Shown one piece after another: positions 12,001 through 19,000 of a stretch of DNA of 64,000 nt (the stretch's first letter is position 1; each line of letters opens with the position of its first letter). Below the pieces are notes generated by a model that searched no databases, was not told the origin of the DNA, and saw nothing but the letters and a program-made list of their open reading frames with translations. The translations under genes and the position numbers were made by a program. Location: the NCBI RefSeq assembly GCF_001894745.1, contig NZ_BBYF01000002.1, forward strand, positions 682,001 through 746,000. Direction: 5' to 3'. The DNA is from Paenibacillus sp. NAIST15-1 (GTDB taxonomy: Bacteria > Bacillota > Bacilli > Paenibacillales > Paenibacillaceae).

Positions 12001-13400
12001 CTGATGCGGAGGATGTTGGTCAGTACTGGATAAATTTAAGAACCGGTCGTGACAGTATACGGGAAGTGCCGAAATCACGCTGGAATTGGGAAAAGTACTA
12101 TGATCCCCGCGGTTTTCAGGAAGGAAAATCAATAAGCAAATGGGGAGCTTTCTTAGCGGAGATTGAGGACTTCGATCCCCAGTATTTTAAAATTGCTGAA
12201 GGCATCGCTCACCAAATTGATCCGCTGCAACGGCAATGGCTGGAAGTAAGTGCAGAAGCCTTGGCTGATGCAGGGTTTTCCAAAAATGATTTATGGGGAA
12301 AAGCGGTGGGTGTTTTTGCTGGGGCCAGAACAGGTAATTTTAGCAACAAATTTTGTCAAACTGACAAAGACAGGATTATCGGCACCGGGCAGAACTTTAT
12401 TGCTGCCCATTTGGCGCATATCTATAACTTCAAGGGGCCTAATATGGTTATTGATACGGCTTGTTCCAGCTCCTTAACGGCAATCCATTCGGCCGTTCGG
12501 AGTATTCAAAGCGGAGAATCTGAACTGGCACTGGCGGGTGGGGTTGATATATTGCTGGATGAGGCGGTATATCTTACGCTCAGTTCTGCCAAAGTTCTGT
12601 CTCCTGATGGACGCTGTAAAACTTTTGACGCTGAAGCTAATGGAATCGGATTGGGTGAGGGTTGTGGGGTATTGGTGTTAAAATCCCTATCCAAAGCAAT
12701 TCAGGATGGTAATAAGATCTACGGTGTGATCGACGGATCGGCGATCAACAATGATGGAAACACAATGGGAGTGACCACACCAAATCCAGAAGCACAGCGG
12801 GATTTGATTGAGAAAACAATTGCTGTCGCCGGGGTTAATCCAGAGACCATCAGTTATGTGGAAACCCATGGAACAGGAACTTTAATCGGTGATCCGATCG
12901 AATTGAAAGCCTTAACTCATATTTTTGCCAAGTACTCAGCACAAAAACAGTTCTGCGGAGTTGGCAGTGTCAAAAGTAATATTGGACATTTGCTTAGCGC
13001 CGCAGGCGCTGCGAGTATCATAAAAGTTTTGCTGGCTATGATTCATCAGGAATTGCCGCCTACTTTGCATTGTGGCAAGCCGAATCCTCGATTTAATTTT
13101 CAGGATTCCCCGTTTTATATTGTTCAAGACGCAAAGCCTTGGACAACTTCAAACGGGATCCTTCGAGCTGGAATTAGCGCTTTTGGATTGGGTGGAAATA
13201 ATGCCCATATCATTATCAGCAATGAAGGAATCCCTGCTCATCTAAGAGCATCCGTGGTTCCACGGGGTGAAAAAATAGAGTATAACCGGAAATGGTATTG
13301 GCCCGAGGAGATTTCCGAGATCAATAGGGATGACAATGATCTGTCCAGGCAAGATGAAGAAGAAGAGTTTTTGGAATTTTTCAAGTTCAATCAAGAATGA
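1..13400 (+). CDS. PKS A: trans-AT type I polyketide synthase, modules 1-3 plus KS4 (5' partial)
   Basis: The reading frame is open from nt 3 and enters the window inside a KS just before its active-site Cys (codon 81-83), so the N-terminus lies upstream; 4465 residues are visible. Domain order: KS1(partial)-KR-ACP; KS2-DH-KR-degenerate ACP-ACP; KS3-KR-ACP; KS4-tail. Each internal KS is followed by a flanking linker ending in an LPTYPF-type motif, where a cis-AT PKS would carry an AT; none is present, which defines a trans-AT system. It extends a thioester-bound chain by about four malonyl units in the cytosol. The protein stops about 55 residues after KS4, while PKS B starts with DH-ACP-KR, so module 4 is split over two proteins. 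The first ACP of the module 2 tandem has GLNL where GxDS is expected. The stop is 18 nt before PKS B, so the two are cotranscribed. Family assignment is certain; the product is unknown. Confidence 0.97.
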   Translation, partial: GSSSILSSRISYYLNLKGPCLAIDTACSSSLVAIAEACNSLVLQTSDLALAGGVCVLVGPEMHIMTSKAGMLSKDGRCFTFDNRANGFVPSEGVGVVLLKRLADAIRDQDHIHGVIRGWGINQDGRTNGITAPSVNSQIFLQKEVYKRFGINPESISMVEAHGTGTKLGDPIEVEALTKSFQAYTQRKNYCAMGSVKSNIGHPLTAAGVAGVIKVLLAMRHRMLPPTIHYEKLNEHISLSDSPFYINNQMQSWETAQSVPRRACVSSFGFSGTNSHVVIEEYSPTEVKRSKEEIHSGNPALFVLSAKSDAQLKVYAGSMVEFLKLHPELDLADMAYTLQVGREAMDYRLALIADSREAVLKALMEFMKHNSVPGILIGQVKKGKDSLGVLESDADAKSLAQTWFRKKKFTQIAGLWVKGLNLDWNQLYDSNRPRRISLPTYPFGKESFWVEVDPVQVSAGVKGLVLAQHLDIASQAKLAISQCGYKDSVPPVSEQPEPYEIMTFEEVWKEKGLEPGISAGVKTLVCFLSQPQNQQAFSKAWDASDPGTNIIFIAKDTAFIKRSSHEYSISAMDPESYRRALQSIQNHVGNMDAVLYLWALEDQSCIQDPSAIVYILQAFAGLNRKPGRFLLAAQIRNALDRCYLESWIGFERSLGLVLPQTQVAAIYHEDSAAEREFSMGDWALTLRSELGAAKAQSGLYKAGKRHVYQIQPATVTAEKPSFRSGGTYLITGGCGGLGYLFAEHLAKAQSVNLILTGRSALDSAKQSQINRLQALGSRVIYLQADIGDREAMTKGLHQAKESFGEIHGVIHAAGVAIQLSIFDKGIETFQAALASKIKGTLLIDDLLCREPLDFICYFSSSSAILGDFGACDYAVANRFQMAYARYRNQLQYQGERQGKAIAINWPLWRDGGMGFEDEQTEMYLKSSGQRYLDSQEGTDIFDRILGQGREQLLVLAGQPSRVLRFLGLSSEPTWLLPATTVRSGGKQRPVALKGLSLAQCLEWDLKEQISKLLKISREKITREENLADFGFDSIYLANFATILTGHFGFEISPAVFFGHASLEKLVQYFITEHAEAVREFYPEDVPEYVLATTAKPATSTVQTVSKIQGIKKLRFAEEAIPKRSDEPIAIIGMSGRFPDAYNIEEMWTLLAEGRNAVKEIPSDRFDWRLYYQDSPSEPGKTNSKWCGCIPGAAEFDPLFFEISPREAESMDPRQRLLMQEAWKALEDAGYGPARIQAGKIGMFVGVEDGDYQKLVQDRGNVTSNHTAILAARLAYFLNLSGPVMAINTACSSGLVAAHEACLSLRAGECDTAIAAGVNLMLTPDPFINMSKAGMLSGSGKCHAFDKRADGLVPGEAVAVVVFKRLSQAQADGDPIYAVIRGSGINYDGKTNGITAPSGVSQVNLLKSVYNQYQVNPEEIEFIISHGTGTKLGDPIEINALNDAFKDYTHKQGYCAVTSTKTNFGHTFAASGLVSLIALVQSLRHETIPASLHCEQENDYINWHGSPFYVNKANRRWPAKPGQERLGAVSAFGMSGTNAHLVVQSYLDGKSQSNYRDDGGVPAPYTILAVSARTPEALQEKIAQIIAVLRDLRTGTRNLSSMSYTLLEGRQHFDYRCAVVIQDPVDAVYALQQAGGTEKLPNLFQGRVSREFTGQKAIYEYTRELLIQSVAVQNDRSKYQEILCALADFYCQGYDLAWNLLFGERRPSMIHLPTYPFSRENYWAPQANTLREIVTTVTDVIHPLLHQNTSDFMEQRYSSVFSGREFFLADHRIKGLRVLPGVAYLEMVRAAVAQAAGVSEQTCIRIENMVWARPITVDDQPVKVHIGLFPEADDEIAFEIYTETGGLESAPIIHSQGTARLNPITQSTAIDLQALRSADYQQTYSGARCYEEFRSMQLQYGTEFQGIRKIYVAKDRVLAELSLPSIHSDQGRQFALHPGMMDSALQSSIGWIMHSLGSCSGQNPSIPFALDEVEIFGKSTSTMWALIWNHGVSSAGIQGWERGGMRKLDLELYDEEGTLCVRMKGCASRVMEGEPGAVGSETATGTLLVEPYWREAPITGGVADMEYNRHLVVLCDLNEIDPQAIEKNLINTRCLAIKAAYPIENMAERFETYAIQLFEEIQNYIQTTTSGKMLIQIVHPSQGGSALYRGFSGLLRTAQLENPKLIGQIIEVESTENAVTLGEKLSENRNRSVDLEISYRVGKRYSKGWNELQIPSESRHIPWKDDGVYLITGGTGGLGLIFAREILRQTQHATLILAGRSTLDEEKLDQLKQLERSGACIEYQQMDVTQKEAVDSLIKNIQKKYGNLHGIIHSAGVVHDNYILKKNPKELQEVLGPKVAGLLNLDEASRDIEIDFLILFSSSTGTLGNPGQADYAMANTFMDAYAGYRNSLVAANKRHGKTLSVNWSLWKEGGMRVNPEMEKFIRENTGISPIRTETGIQALYDALGFGRDQVMVLEGDRTHLYQKLLAPNHNEPEFRVTSQVVASDTSNILEKVQATLVQILAQLLKVTTADIDADVELSEYGLNLVLLAELVDQLNQIYQLDLSARMFLEQFTLNGMADYLISNYEASLFRKYSMSVAKSREENKVTAPVAQDMLAEKSLNYFKKLISSFIKLPLHHIETDAHMEKYGLDSVMVLELTNHLEKTFGSLSKTLFFEYQSIQQLTSYFLENYQHKLVELLGSGEKVTVASKEIPPARVLNLPVASPPVARRRSRFATIAEQREEKATGKALDIAIIGLSGRYPGAENLQEFWRNLRDGKDCITEIPDDRWDHRLYFQADKNIPGKTYSKWGGFIDGVSEFDPLFFNISPREAEMMDPQERLFLECVYSTLEDAGYTRQTLGTYQGNGMPGNVGVFVGVMYEEYQLYAAQAQILGTPMVLSGNPASIANRVSFFCDFHGPSMSVDTMCSSSLTTIHLACQSLQRGECEAAIAGGVNVSIHPNKYLVLGQGNFVSSKGRCESFGQGGDGYVPGEGVGAVLLKPLSKAVADGDHIYGVIKGTAINHGGKTNSYTVPNPNAQSEVIKRAFVESGVHPRTISYMEAHGTGTSLGDPIEIAGLNKVFREYTNDHQFCAIGSVKSNIGHCESAAGIAGITKVLLQLKYRQLVPSLHSEVLNPNIDFSNTSFVVQQELAELKRPVVTINGETREYPIIAGVSSFGAGGSNAHVLISEYVPEEMGQPVVVPKSPTDLERVIVVLSAKNEDRLKARAQQLLTAIRERQVPEESLVDLGYTLQTGREAMEERLATVVSTMQELSEKLECFIAGTEGIEDLYLGQVKRNKDTLEVFAADDDLQKAIEAWIIKGKYSKLMDLWVKGLNVDWHKLYGHFQPKRISLPTYPFARERYWIPDSDKIFTDPIKAVSDVGGDQGIQRIGSILKKQWELCPSARNILPDRTIVICTTEQNRSLATLLTKYFPNHRIIGPENSKIHTELAESQWKNYGGWIDLIGGEADSDESQDWIVWLQHLIEYGSREGQRLRLLGVTSGLETFHNSTVRLCGAERVGLYRMLQNEYSYLRSRHLDTDPEISDLERAEQIAMEFLADSQDPEVCYRNGERYRAYLTEIAEPKNLHPFMFPKDHVLWITGGTRGLGYLCAKHFVTRYGVKRLVLTGREALPPREEWDGLERKNTPLSQKIRAIRELEAEGANVSVSSVPLTDQESLQGYLAEIRNTMGPIGGIIHCAGIGDADNPAFIRKTVAGIQSILEPKVVGLETLYRTLKNEPLKFFILFSSVSSIIPTLAVGQSDYAMANSYMDYFAEAYGSETPLVSIQWPSWKESGMGEIKSRVYQQTGLLSMTNAEGLQLLDHILSRAIEPVVLPAIVNPEIWRAELLMRTPGSERITGATVSPVTQSKPSGIQRVKDRGDTVETAVHHWLKDLFGEELKLDPEKLDLDTEFQNYGLDSVLLAQVVRKIDQKLGEVAMEPSALIEFPTIKSLADYLVKTYPEAFDSMLIATNQTSPMEPECSPEFLVAATMPLTMSTPVVPHPPQDIGDRIAVVGLACHFPDAEDVGQYWINLRTGRDSIREVPKSRWNWEKYYDPRGFQEGKSISKWGAFLAEIEDFDPQYFKIAEGIAHQIDPLQRQWLEVSAEALADAGFSKNDLWGKAVGVFAGARTGNFSNKFCQTDKDRIIGTGQNFIAAHLAHIYNFKGPNMVIDTACSSSLTAIHSAVRSIQSGESELALAGGVDILLDEAVYLTLSSAKVLSPDGRCKTFDAEANGIGLGEGCGVLVLKSLSKAIQDGNKIYGVIDGSAINNDGNTMGVTTPNPEAQRDLIEKTIAVAGVNPETISYVETHGTGTLIGDPIELKALTHIFAKYSAQKQFCGVGSVKSNIGHLLSAAGAASIIKVLLAMIHQELPPTLHCGKPNPRFNFQDSPFYIVQDAKPWTTSNGILRAGISAFGLGGNNAHIIISNEGIPAHLRASVVPRGEKIEYNRKWYWPEEISEINRDDNDLSRQDEEEEFLEFFKFNQE
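3..3240 (+). other. Module 1: KS1(partial)-KR1-ACP1
   Basis: KS1 runs to about 851, with active-site Cys at 81-83 (DTACSS), His in EAHGTGT at 486 and His in SNIGH at 606. The flanking linker ends near 1350. The KR spans about 1500-2900 with its NADPH loop (TGGCGGLG) near 2185-2215 and Ser/Tyr/Asn catalytic residues (SSSS...CDYAVAN). Its HAAG segment continues VAIQLS and lacks the Asp of B-type KRs. The ACP spans about 2980-3240, with phosphopantetheine Ser at 3099 (GFDSI). There is no DH, so the predicted intermediate is beta-hydroxyacyl. Boundaries are approximate. Confidence 0.9.
3378..8043 (+). other. Module 2: KS2-DH2-KR2-degenerate ACP-ACP2
   Basis: KS2 (about 3378-4641) has Cys at 3870 in NTACSSG, an unusual active-site context with Asn for Asp and Gly for the last Ser, plus SHGTGT and TNFGH. 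DH2 (about 5220-6090) is canonical: HxxxGxxxxP with His at 5310 and Pro at 5337, and HPxxxD with Asp at 5823. KR2 (about 6140-7420) has TGGTGGLG and the Asp-containing AGVVHDN. Two carrier domains follow, of which only the second (Ser at 7899, GLDSV) can be phosphopantetheinylated. Predicted product: alpha,beta-olefin. Confidence 0.9.
7460..7712 (+). other. Degenerate carrier domain in module 2 (Ser to Leu)
   Basis: An ACP-like four-helix pattern in which the expected G-x-D-S reads Gly-Leu-Asn-Leu (codons 7572-7583), so both the conserved Asp and the modification Ser are gone. It sits between KR2 and an intact ACP. Its second half (DQLNQIYQLDLSARMF) resembles the GFDS-type ACPs of modules 7 and 8 and the pseudo-ACPs inserted in modules 6, 11 and 14. 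It cannot carry a phosphopantetheine arm; a structural or recruiting role is inference. Confidence 0.8.
8196..11830 (+). other. Module 3: KS3-KR3-ACP3
   Basis: KS3 (about 8196-9516) has Cys at 8721 in DTMCSSS, EAHGTGT and SNIGHCE. The linker ends LPTYPFARERYW near 10031. KR3 (about 10110-11500) is a distinct subtype: nucleotide loop TGGTRGLG near 10737, a long GREALPPREEW segment, and HCAGIGDADNPAF where other KRs show AGxxRD. The only other KR of this subtype is KR11 in PKS D, and both lie immediately upstream of an ACP and a protein-terminal KS. ACP3 Ser is at 11694 (YGLDSVLL). There is no DH; a beta-hydroxyacyl product is predicted before transfer to KS4. Confidence 0.88.
11955..13400 (+). 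other. KS4 and C-terminal docking tail (first part of split module 4)
   Basis: KS4 has Cys at 12462 (DTACSSS), ETHGTGT and SNIGHLL, so it is not an obvious non-elongating KS. After the KS fold ends (about 13230) only a short tail remains: a YNRKWYW segment, an acidic stretch, and the terminal hydrophobic motif EFLEFFKF. The tail of PKS D has the same plan (FNRRWLW ... AFLKFL). Both partner proteins start directly with a DH, so this is probably a KS-to-DH intersubunit contact of the DH-docking type known in trans-AT PKSs. Confidence 0.8.
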
Positions 13401-13418
13401 TGATCGGGGGAGGAAGCT
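13401..13418 (+). promoter_or_regulatory. 18-nt gap with strong ribosome binding site for PKS B
   Basis: The stop of PKS A (TGA, followed by a second in-frame TGA) is followed by GGGGGAGGA at 13406-13414, about 5 nt before the ATG at 13419. There is no room for a promoter or terminator, which supports cotranscription. Confidence 0.85.
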
Positions 13419-16060
13419 ATGCCGGGTCAAACGAAGAAAACATTTCATCAGATAATCAATGATAAAAATTTGATCGTACGGGATCACCGGGTTCATGACA
13501 TCCGGACTCTTCCGGGAGTCACTTTGCTGGACTTAATTTATCGGCTATCCACTGTTTATCTTGATACGCAAGCCATTGAATTGCGCCAGGTGGTATTCAA
13601 GCAGCCCATTGTAACTTCCAAGGAGTTTGACAACGACGTTTCGGTCACCTTTATCCCTGAGCAGTCCCGTTGGAAGGTTACTGTCACCAGTCAAAAGATG
13701 AAGGGCAATACTCCCATGGACGTACAGTCTGATGAAAATATGGAGTGCCTGCTTTTTCTGCGGGGTTGCTCTGACTCCGGCCACTCTCTGGATGTGAAGG
13801 CCATCATGGACAACTATACCCGGAAGTGGGATATGGATGATATATACGGACTGGCGCGCCGAGTGCAGATTCAACATTATGGGTTTATGAAAACCATGGG
13901 AACGGTCTATCGAAGAGATCAAGAAGAGCTCATGCAGCTTCATTTAAGCGATTTGGCGGAAAAATACCGGAGTAAATTTTACGCTCATCCGGCGTTTTTG
14001 GACGGAACCACCTTCGCGGGGGCAACTTTCCGCATGGATGGTACCCAGTCTAATCTGTTCGAGGATCGCACTCCCTATATCCCATTTATGATTGAAAGGT
14101 TTTGCATTTATAAGCCGCTCCCGGCAACCATTTATAGCTACACGAAAAACACTGGAACCGGTGTCAATTCAGTGGAGACCCCGGACATCATCTCCACGGA
14201 TATCACGATATTCAACGAAGAAGGCACTGTGTTGGCTGAATTTGAGAAGTTAACGGTAAAACGGATCCGGGAACCCCAGTTGATTCAAAAATTGGTGGAA
14301 ACAGATGTTTCGCAAACCAATCAAGCGGTAAGCCCGGAATCTCCGACTCAGGAGGCTGGCCACCATTCCGTTCAAAACACTGTGGAGACCGGGAATGAAC
14401 GTCAATTTACAGGTGATCCCAAACAACGGTTGATTACGTATTTACAGAAAGAAATTGGAGGGATTTTGAACCAGTCTCCAGATAAGATAGAACTTACCTG
14501 TGGATTTTACGATCTTGGACTGGATTCCACTAATTTACTGGGACTGGTCAAAAAGCTTGAACAAACATTAGGCCAGCAGTTTTACCCGACCTTATTGTTT
14601 GAATACTCCAATATTCAGCGGTTGGCGGATTTCCTGTTGGAGAACAGTGAAGATCTTTCCGTTTTGGCGAGCTCATTGTCGGGTTCGCCGCAAGTCAAAC
14701 TGGATGGAGTTCGGGCTGAACGGGATTCCGCTACGAGTCGAGGGAAGAATAATCATGAGCTGCTCTATTTGCAACCTATATGGTGTCAACAAAACCTAAA
14801 TCGTCGCAATGAAGTCCAGTTCTATGATCAACATTTGATAATTCTTGACGATCCGAGGGAAACACTCCGAGCAGAAATCATGCCATTGCTAAATCAGGCA
14901 AACATAGCTCCCCGTGTTATGGTATTGAATTCCGAGGATGAAGATATACCTTCCCAGGTGGAAGTGAAATTTAACAACGTATTGGCCATCCTTAAGGAAC
15001 AACTGAAGTCGAAGAGTAACGGAGGATTGCTGGTGCAGGTTATTGGAGATGCGGGTGAGGAAGGCAAGTATATTCATGTATTAGGGGGCCTTTTCAAATC
15101 CGCATTCCAGGAAAATCCCAAGATTCACAGCCAAATCATCACCATGGAACAGTTTCGCACCCAATCGGTGGTCGGAATTGCTCGACTGCTTAAGGATGAG
15201 GCTGAGGCAGCCGAAAAAGGCGCGGCGGAGATTTGCTACCAAGGCGAGGAGCTACAGCGGTGTATTAGAAAATGGAAAAAAACCAAGATGGAAGCGGTGC
15301 ACTGCGCCACTTCCATTAAAGAGAATGGAGTGTATGTGATTACTGGTGGCATGGGGGGGCTAGGGCTCATCCTTGCTGAGTATATAACGAGGCAGGCTAA
15401 GGTTAAATTGGCTCTAATTGGTCGCTCCAAGCTGTCCATAGCTAAGGAGGAACATATTCAAAGGCTCCGGCAAAAAGGCGCAGAGGTATTGTATGTGGAA
15501 GCTGACTTGGGCAAGCAGGTGGAACTTGCCAATGCGCTGACCAAAATTCGGAATGAATTCGGTTCGATTAGCGGTATCTTCCATAGTTCCGGCGTATTAC
15601 GCGATCAACTTATCATCCACAAAAAAACGTCTGAGATTCACGCGGTATTTCAACCGAAAGTCCAAGGGCTGTGGAATTTGGATCAATTGACCCGTGAGGA
15701 GCCGTTGGATTTTATCGTCTTGTTTTCTTCTACGTCAGCGGCTTTGGGAAATCTGGGGCAGGCGGATTATGCCAGCGCCAATGCTTTTATGGATATCTTC
15801 GCTGCAAACCGTCAGAAAATGGTGCAATGTGGCTTGCGCCATGGCAGAACCTTCACCATTAACTGGCCTTTGTGGGCGGACGGCGGGATGCGGGTCGATG
15901 ATGGAATGGAACAGATAATGTATTCAACGTCCGGCCTGAAAAGCTTACCAGTTCGGGAAGGTATGACGGCGTTGGGACATATTCTGGGGCTATCTCAGAC
16001 CCAAACTATGGTTCTTTACGGAGTGGAGAGCAAAATTGACGATTTCATCAGCCCTTATCT
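13419..16060 (+). other. Split module 4, second part: DH4-ACP4-KR4
   Basis: DH4 keeps His (13485) and Pro (13512) of HxxxGxxxxP, but the Gly is Asp; HPAFLD is intact (Asp 14001). ACP4 Ser is at 14526 (GLDST). KR4 has TGGMGGLG near 15339 and AGVLRD-like HSSGVLRD. The KR is followed directly by KS5 with no further ACP, the usual arrangement of DH-ACP-KR split modules. The downstream KS is of the DTMC type, in line with delivery of an olefin. Confidence 0.87.
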
Positions 16061-19000
16061 AATATCCATCCCAGAATCAAGGGATTCCGCTACGATGAAT
16101 CAAGGTTCCGTGAACTTGAATTCCAGCTCCGTGCAAAAGGCATTACCATCTCAATACAGCCAGGATGATATCGCGATTATCGGGTTGGCGGGCCGTTACC
16201 CCATGGCCGAGAATATTGAACAGTTTTATCAAAACCTACGGGATGGCAAGGATTGCATTTCCGGAATACCCAAAGAGCGTTGGAAAAATTATGAGTTTAC
16301 CCTGGATGTGGATCAATTTTATAATCACGGTGGCTTTATTGAGGGAATCGATGAATTCGATCCCCTCTTTTTTAATATTTCACCACGCCAGGCGGAACTG
16401 ATGGATCCGCAAGCCCGCTTATTTTTGGAGATTGCCTGGGCGGCTTGCGAAGACGCGGGATTTTATCAAAATCGTACCGAACATCATTACCCGTCATTAA
16501 GTGATCAAAGCGTGGGTGTATTTGCAGGGGTTTTCTGGAGCCATTATGAACTATTCGCGGCAGAGATGGCTCAAAAATATGGGACCCCGTTGGCTTTCGG
16601 GATAAGTCCTGCGTCTATCTCCAATATGGTTTCCTATTGCATGAACTTTCATGGGCCGTCTGTGGCTGTTGATACGATGTGTTCATCGGCATTGACTGCC
16701 ATTCATCTGGCATGTGAAAGTATACGCAAACATGAATGCAACTATGCCATTGCTGGGGGAGTCAATCTAGTGACCCATCCCCATAAGTACATGTTTTTGA
16801 AACAAGCGCAATTTCTGGCTTCGGATGGGCACTGCCGTAGTTTTGGAGCGGATGGGGATGGCTATGTGCCGGGTGAAGGGGTGGGCGCGGTGTTGCTCAC
16901 TACCTTGGAACGTGCCAAACAGGAAGGATACCCGATTTATGCGGTTATCAAAGGTTCGGAGATGAATCATGGCGGGAAGACCTCGGGCTTTTCCGTTCCG
17001 GATCCCGTGGCCCAGGCGGAAGTCATTACCCGGGCACTAAATAATTCCGGGATTCACCCCAGAACGATCGGCTATGTGGAGGCCCATGGCACCGGCACCT
17101 CTCTGGGAGACCCGATTGAAATTCAAGGGCTCAAAAAAGCCTATGGCCGGTGGACGAATGATCAGCAATTCTGCGCCATCGGTTCATCCAAATCAAATGT
17201 CGGCCATCTAGAAGCCGCTGCAGGAATCGCAGGCCTGACTAAATTATTGCTGCAACTGAAATACGGGGAGATATTCCCGTCCTTGCACGCGGAAAAGCTC
17301 AACCCGTATATTCCGTTTGATAATACGCCGTTCTTTGTGGTGCGCGAGTTGTCTCAGTGGAAACCCACGGAACTGGAAGTTGACGGTGAAAAGGTTACAT
17401 ATCCCCGCCGCGCTGGACTAAGTTCCTTCGGGGCCGGGGGATCCAATGTTCACATTATTCTTGAGGAATATCAGGCAGAGGCGTTTGTGCCCGAGCAGCA
17501 TCAGGAACCCGAAATTTTGGTGCTGTCGGCTAGGAACGAGGATCGGCTTAGGGAAAAAGCTCGGCAACTGGAAAAATACTTAATGGTGACCGGTACTGAT
17601 GTGCAGTTCGGCAATGTTGCTTACACCCTTCAAATTGGCCGGGAGGCCATGGAAGCACGCTTAGCAATAGTGGCCCGAACTCCACAGGAATTACAATCGA
17701 AATTGAGTGAATTTCTTGCCGGCAAAGCAGATTCCACTGGGGTTTTCTGGAATGACCCGACGCGGGCGGCTAATCCTTCATTACTAATAAAGCAAGAGCA
17801 AGAGGATCTGGAATATGTAACTGCACTGATTCGTAAAGGGAATTTAGAAAAGATTGCGGCATTATGGACCTTCGGATCATTCATTCCATGGGAACGGTTA
17901 TTCCGGGATCGTGACCGGAGCCGGGTGTCATTGCCATCGTATCCGTTTATCCGGGAACGGTATTGGCTTCCGGAGCCGACAGATCAGGCAGGAACTAAGG
18001 GTACAATTCGCGGACTCCATCCTCTTATTGATTTCAATGATTCAACCTTCGAGGAACAGCGTTTCGTCAAGGTATTAAATGGAAGCGAATATTTCCTAAA
18101 AGATCATTGTATCGATGGAAATCCTGTTGTGCCGGGAGTTATCTATCTTGAAATGGCTAGGGTCGCAGGGAAGTTAGCGAATTGCGGCAATCCGGTCAAA
18201 GTGTTGAAAGACATTATTTGGGCGACACCGTTGGTCATGGCCGGAGCTCCTCAGGAGGTCAACATCTGCCTATACCCGGATGGCGATTTGGCGGATTTTG
18301 AAATTGTTACTATCGGAGCGAACCGTTTAAGAACGATTCACGCTCAGGGAAGAATCGGCTATGGGGATGAGAAATCTACCACAGAAACGACGGAATTGGA
18401 TATCGAATCGATTAAGCAACGTTGTCACCAGAATGTAAACTACCGGGATTTCTACCGGGAGTTTACGAGCTATGGGTTTACATATGGTTCAAGTTTTCAG
18501 GCCGTCCGGCAGATTTGGAACAGCGAAACCGAAGCTATCTCTTATCTTGAATTTCCGGAAGAGATGAACGCAACTCTCTCCGAGTATAACTGGCATCCTT
18601 CGATGATGGATGGTGCATTCCAGACCGTCAGCCGGCTAATCCCCAGATCCGCTAGAGGGGGAGAGATGTATCTTCCGTTTGCTTTGGAAGAATTGGAATT
18701 CATTCAATCATTGCCTCAAAAATGTTATGCCCACACAGAAATTGCGTCGGAGCAGGCGAGAAAATCTGGGACATTAAAGTACAATATCACACTAACGGAT
18801 CCCCATGGCCGGATTTTGGTAAGGATGCGTGGATTTACTGTCAAACAAGCGATTTCCCATCAGCTGGATCTAGGGGGAAATGTATCTCAAATTTACTACA
18901 AGCCCGAATGGGTGGCGATGGAAGCCAAACAGGTGCGAGGATCCAAACCTGAAATGGTCATCCTGTTTGATCTCGACGAGGAACTAAAAGATGTCATTAG

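Noticed and set aside
11955-13230. KS4 (and likewise KS12) as non-elongating KS0 domains
   Set aside because: Both keep the active-site Cys and both catalytic His residues, so the sequence gives no reason to call them condensation-incompetent.
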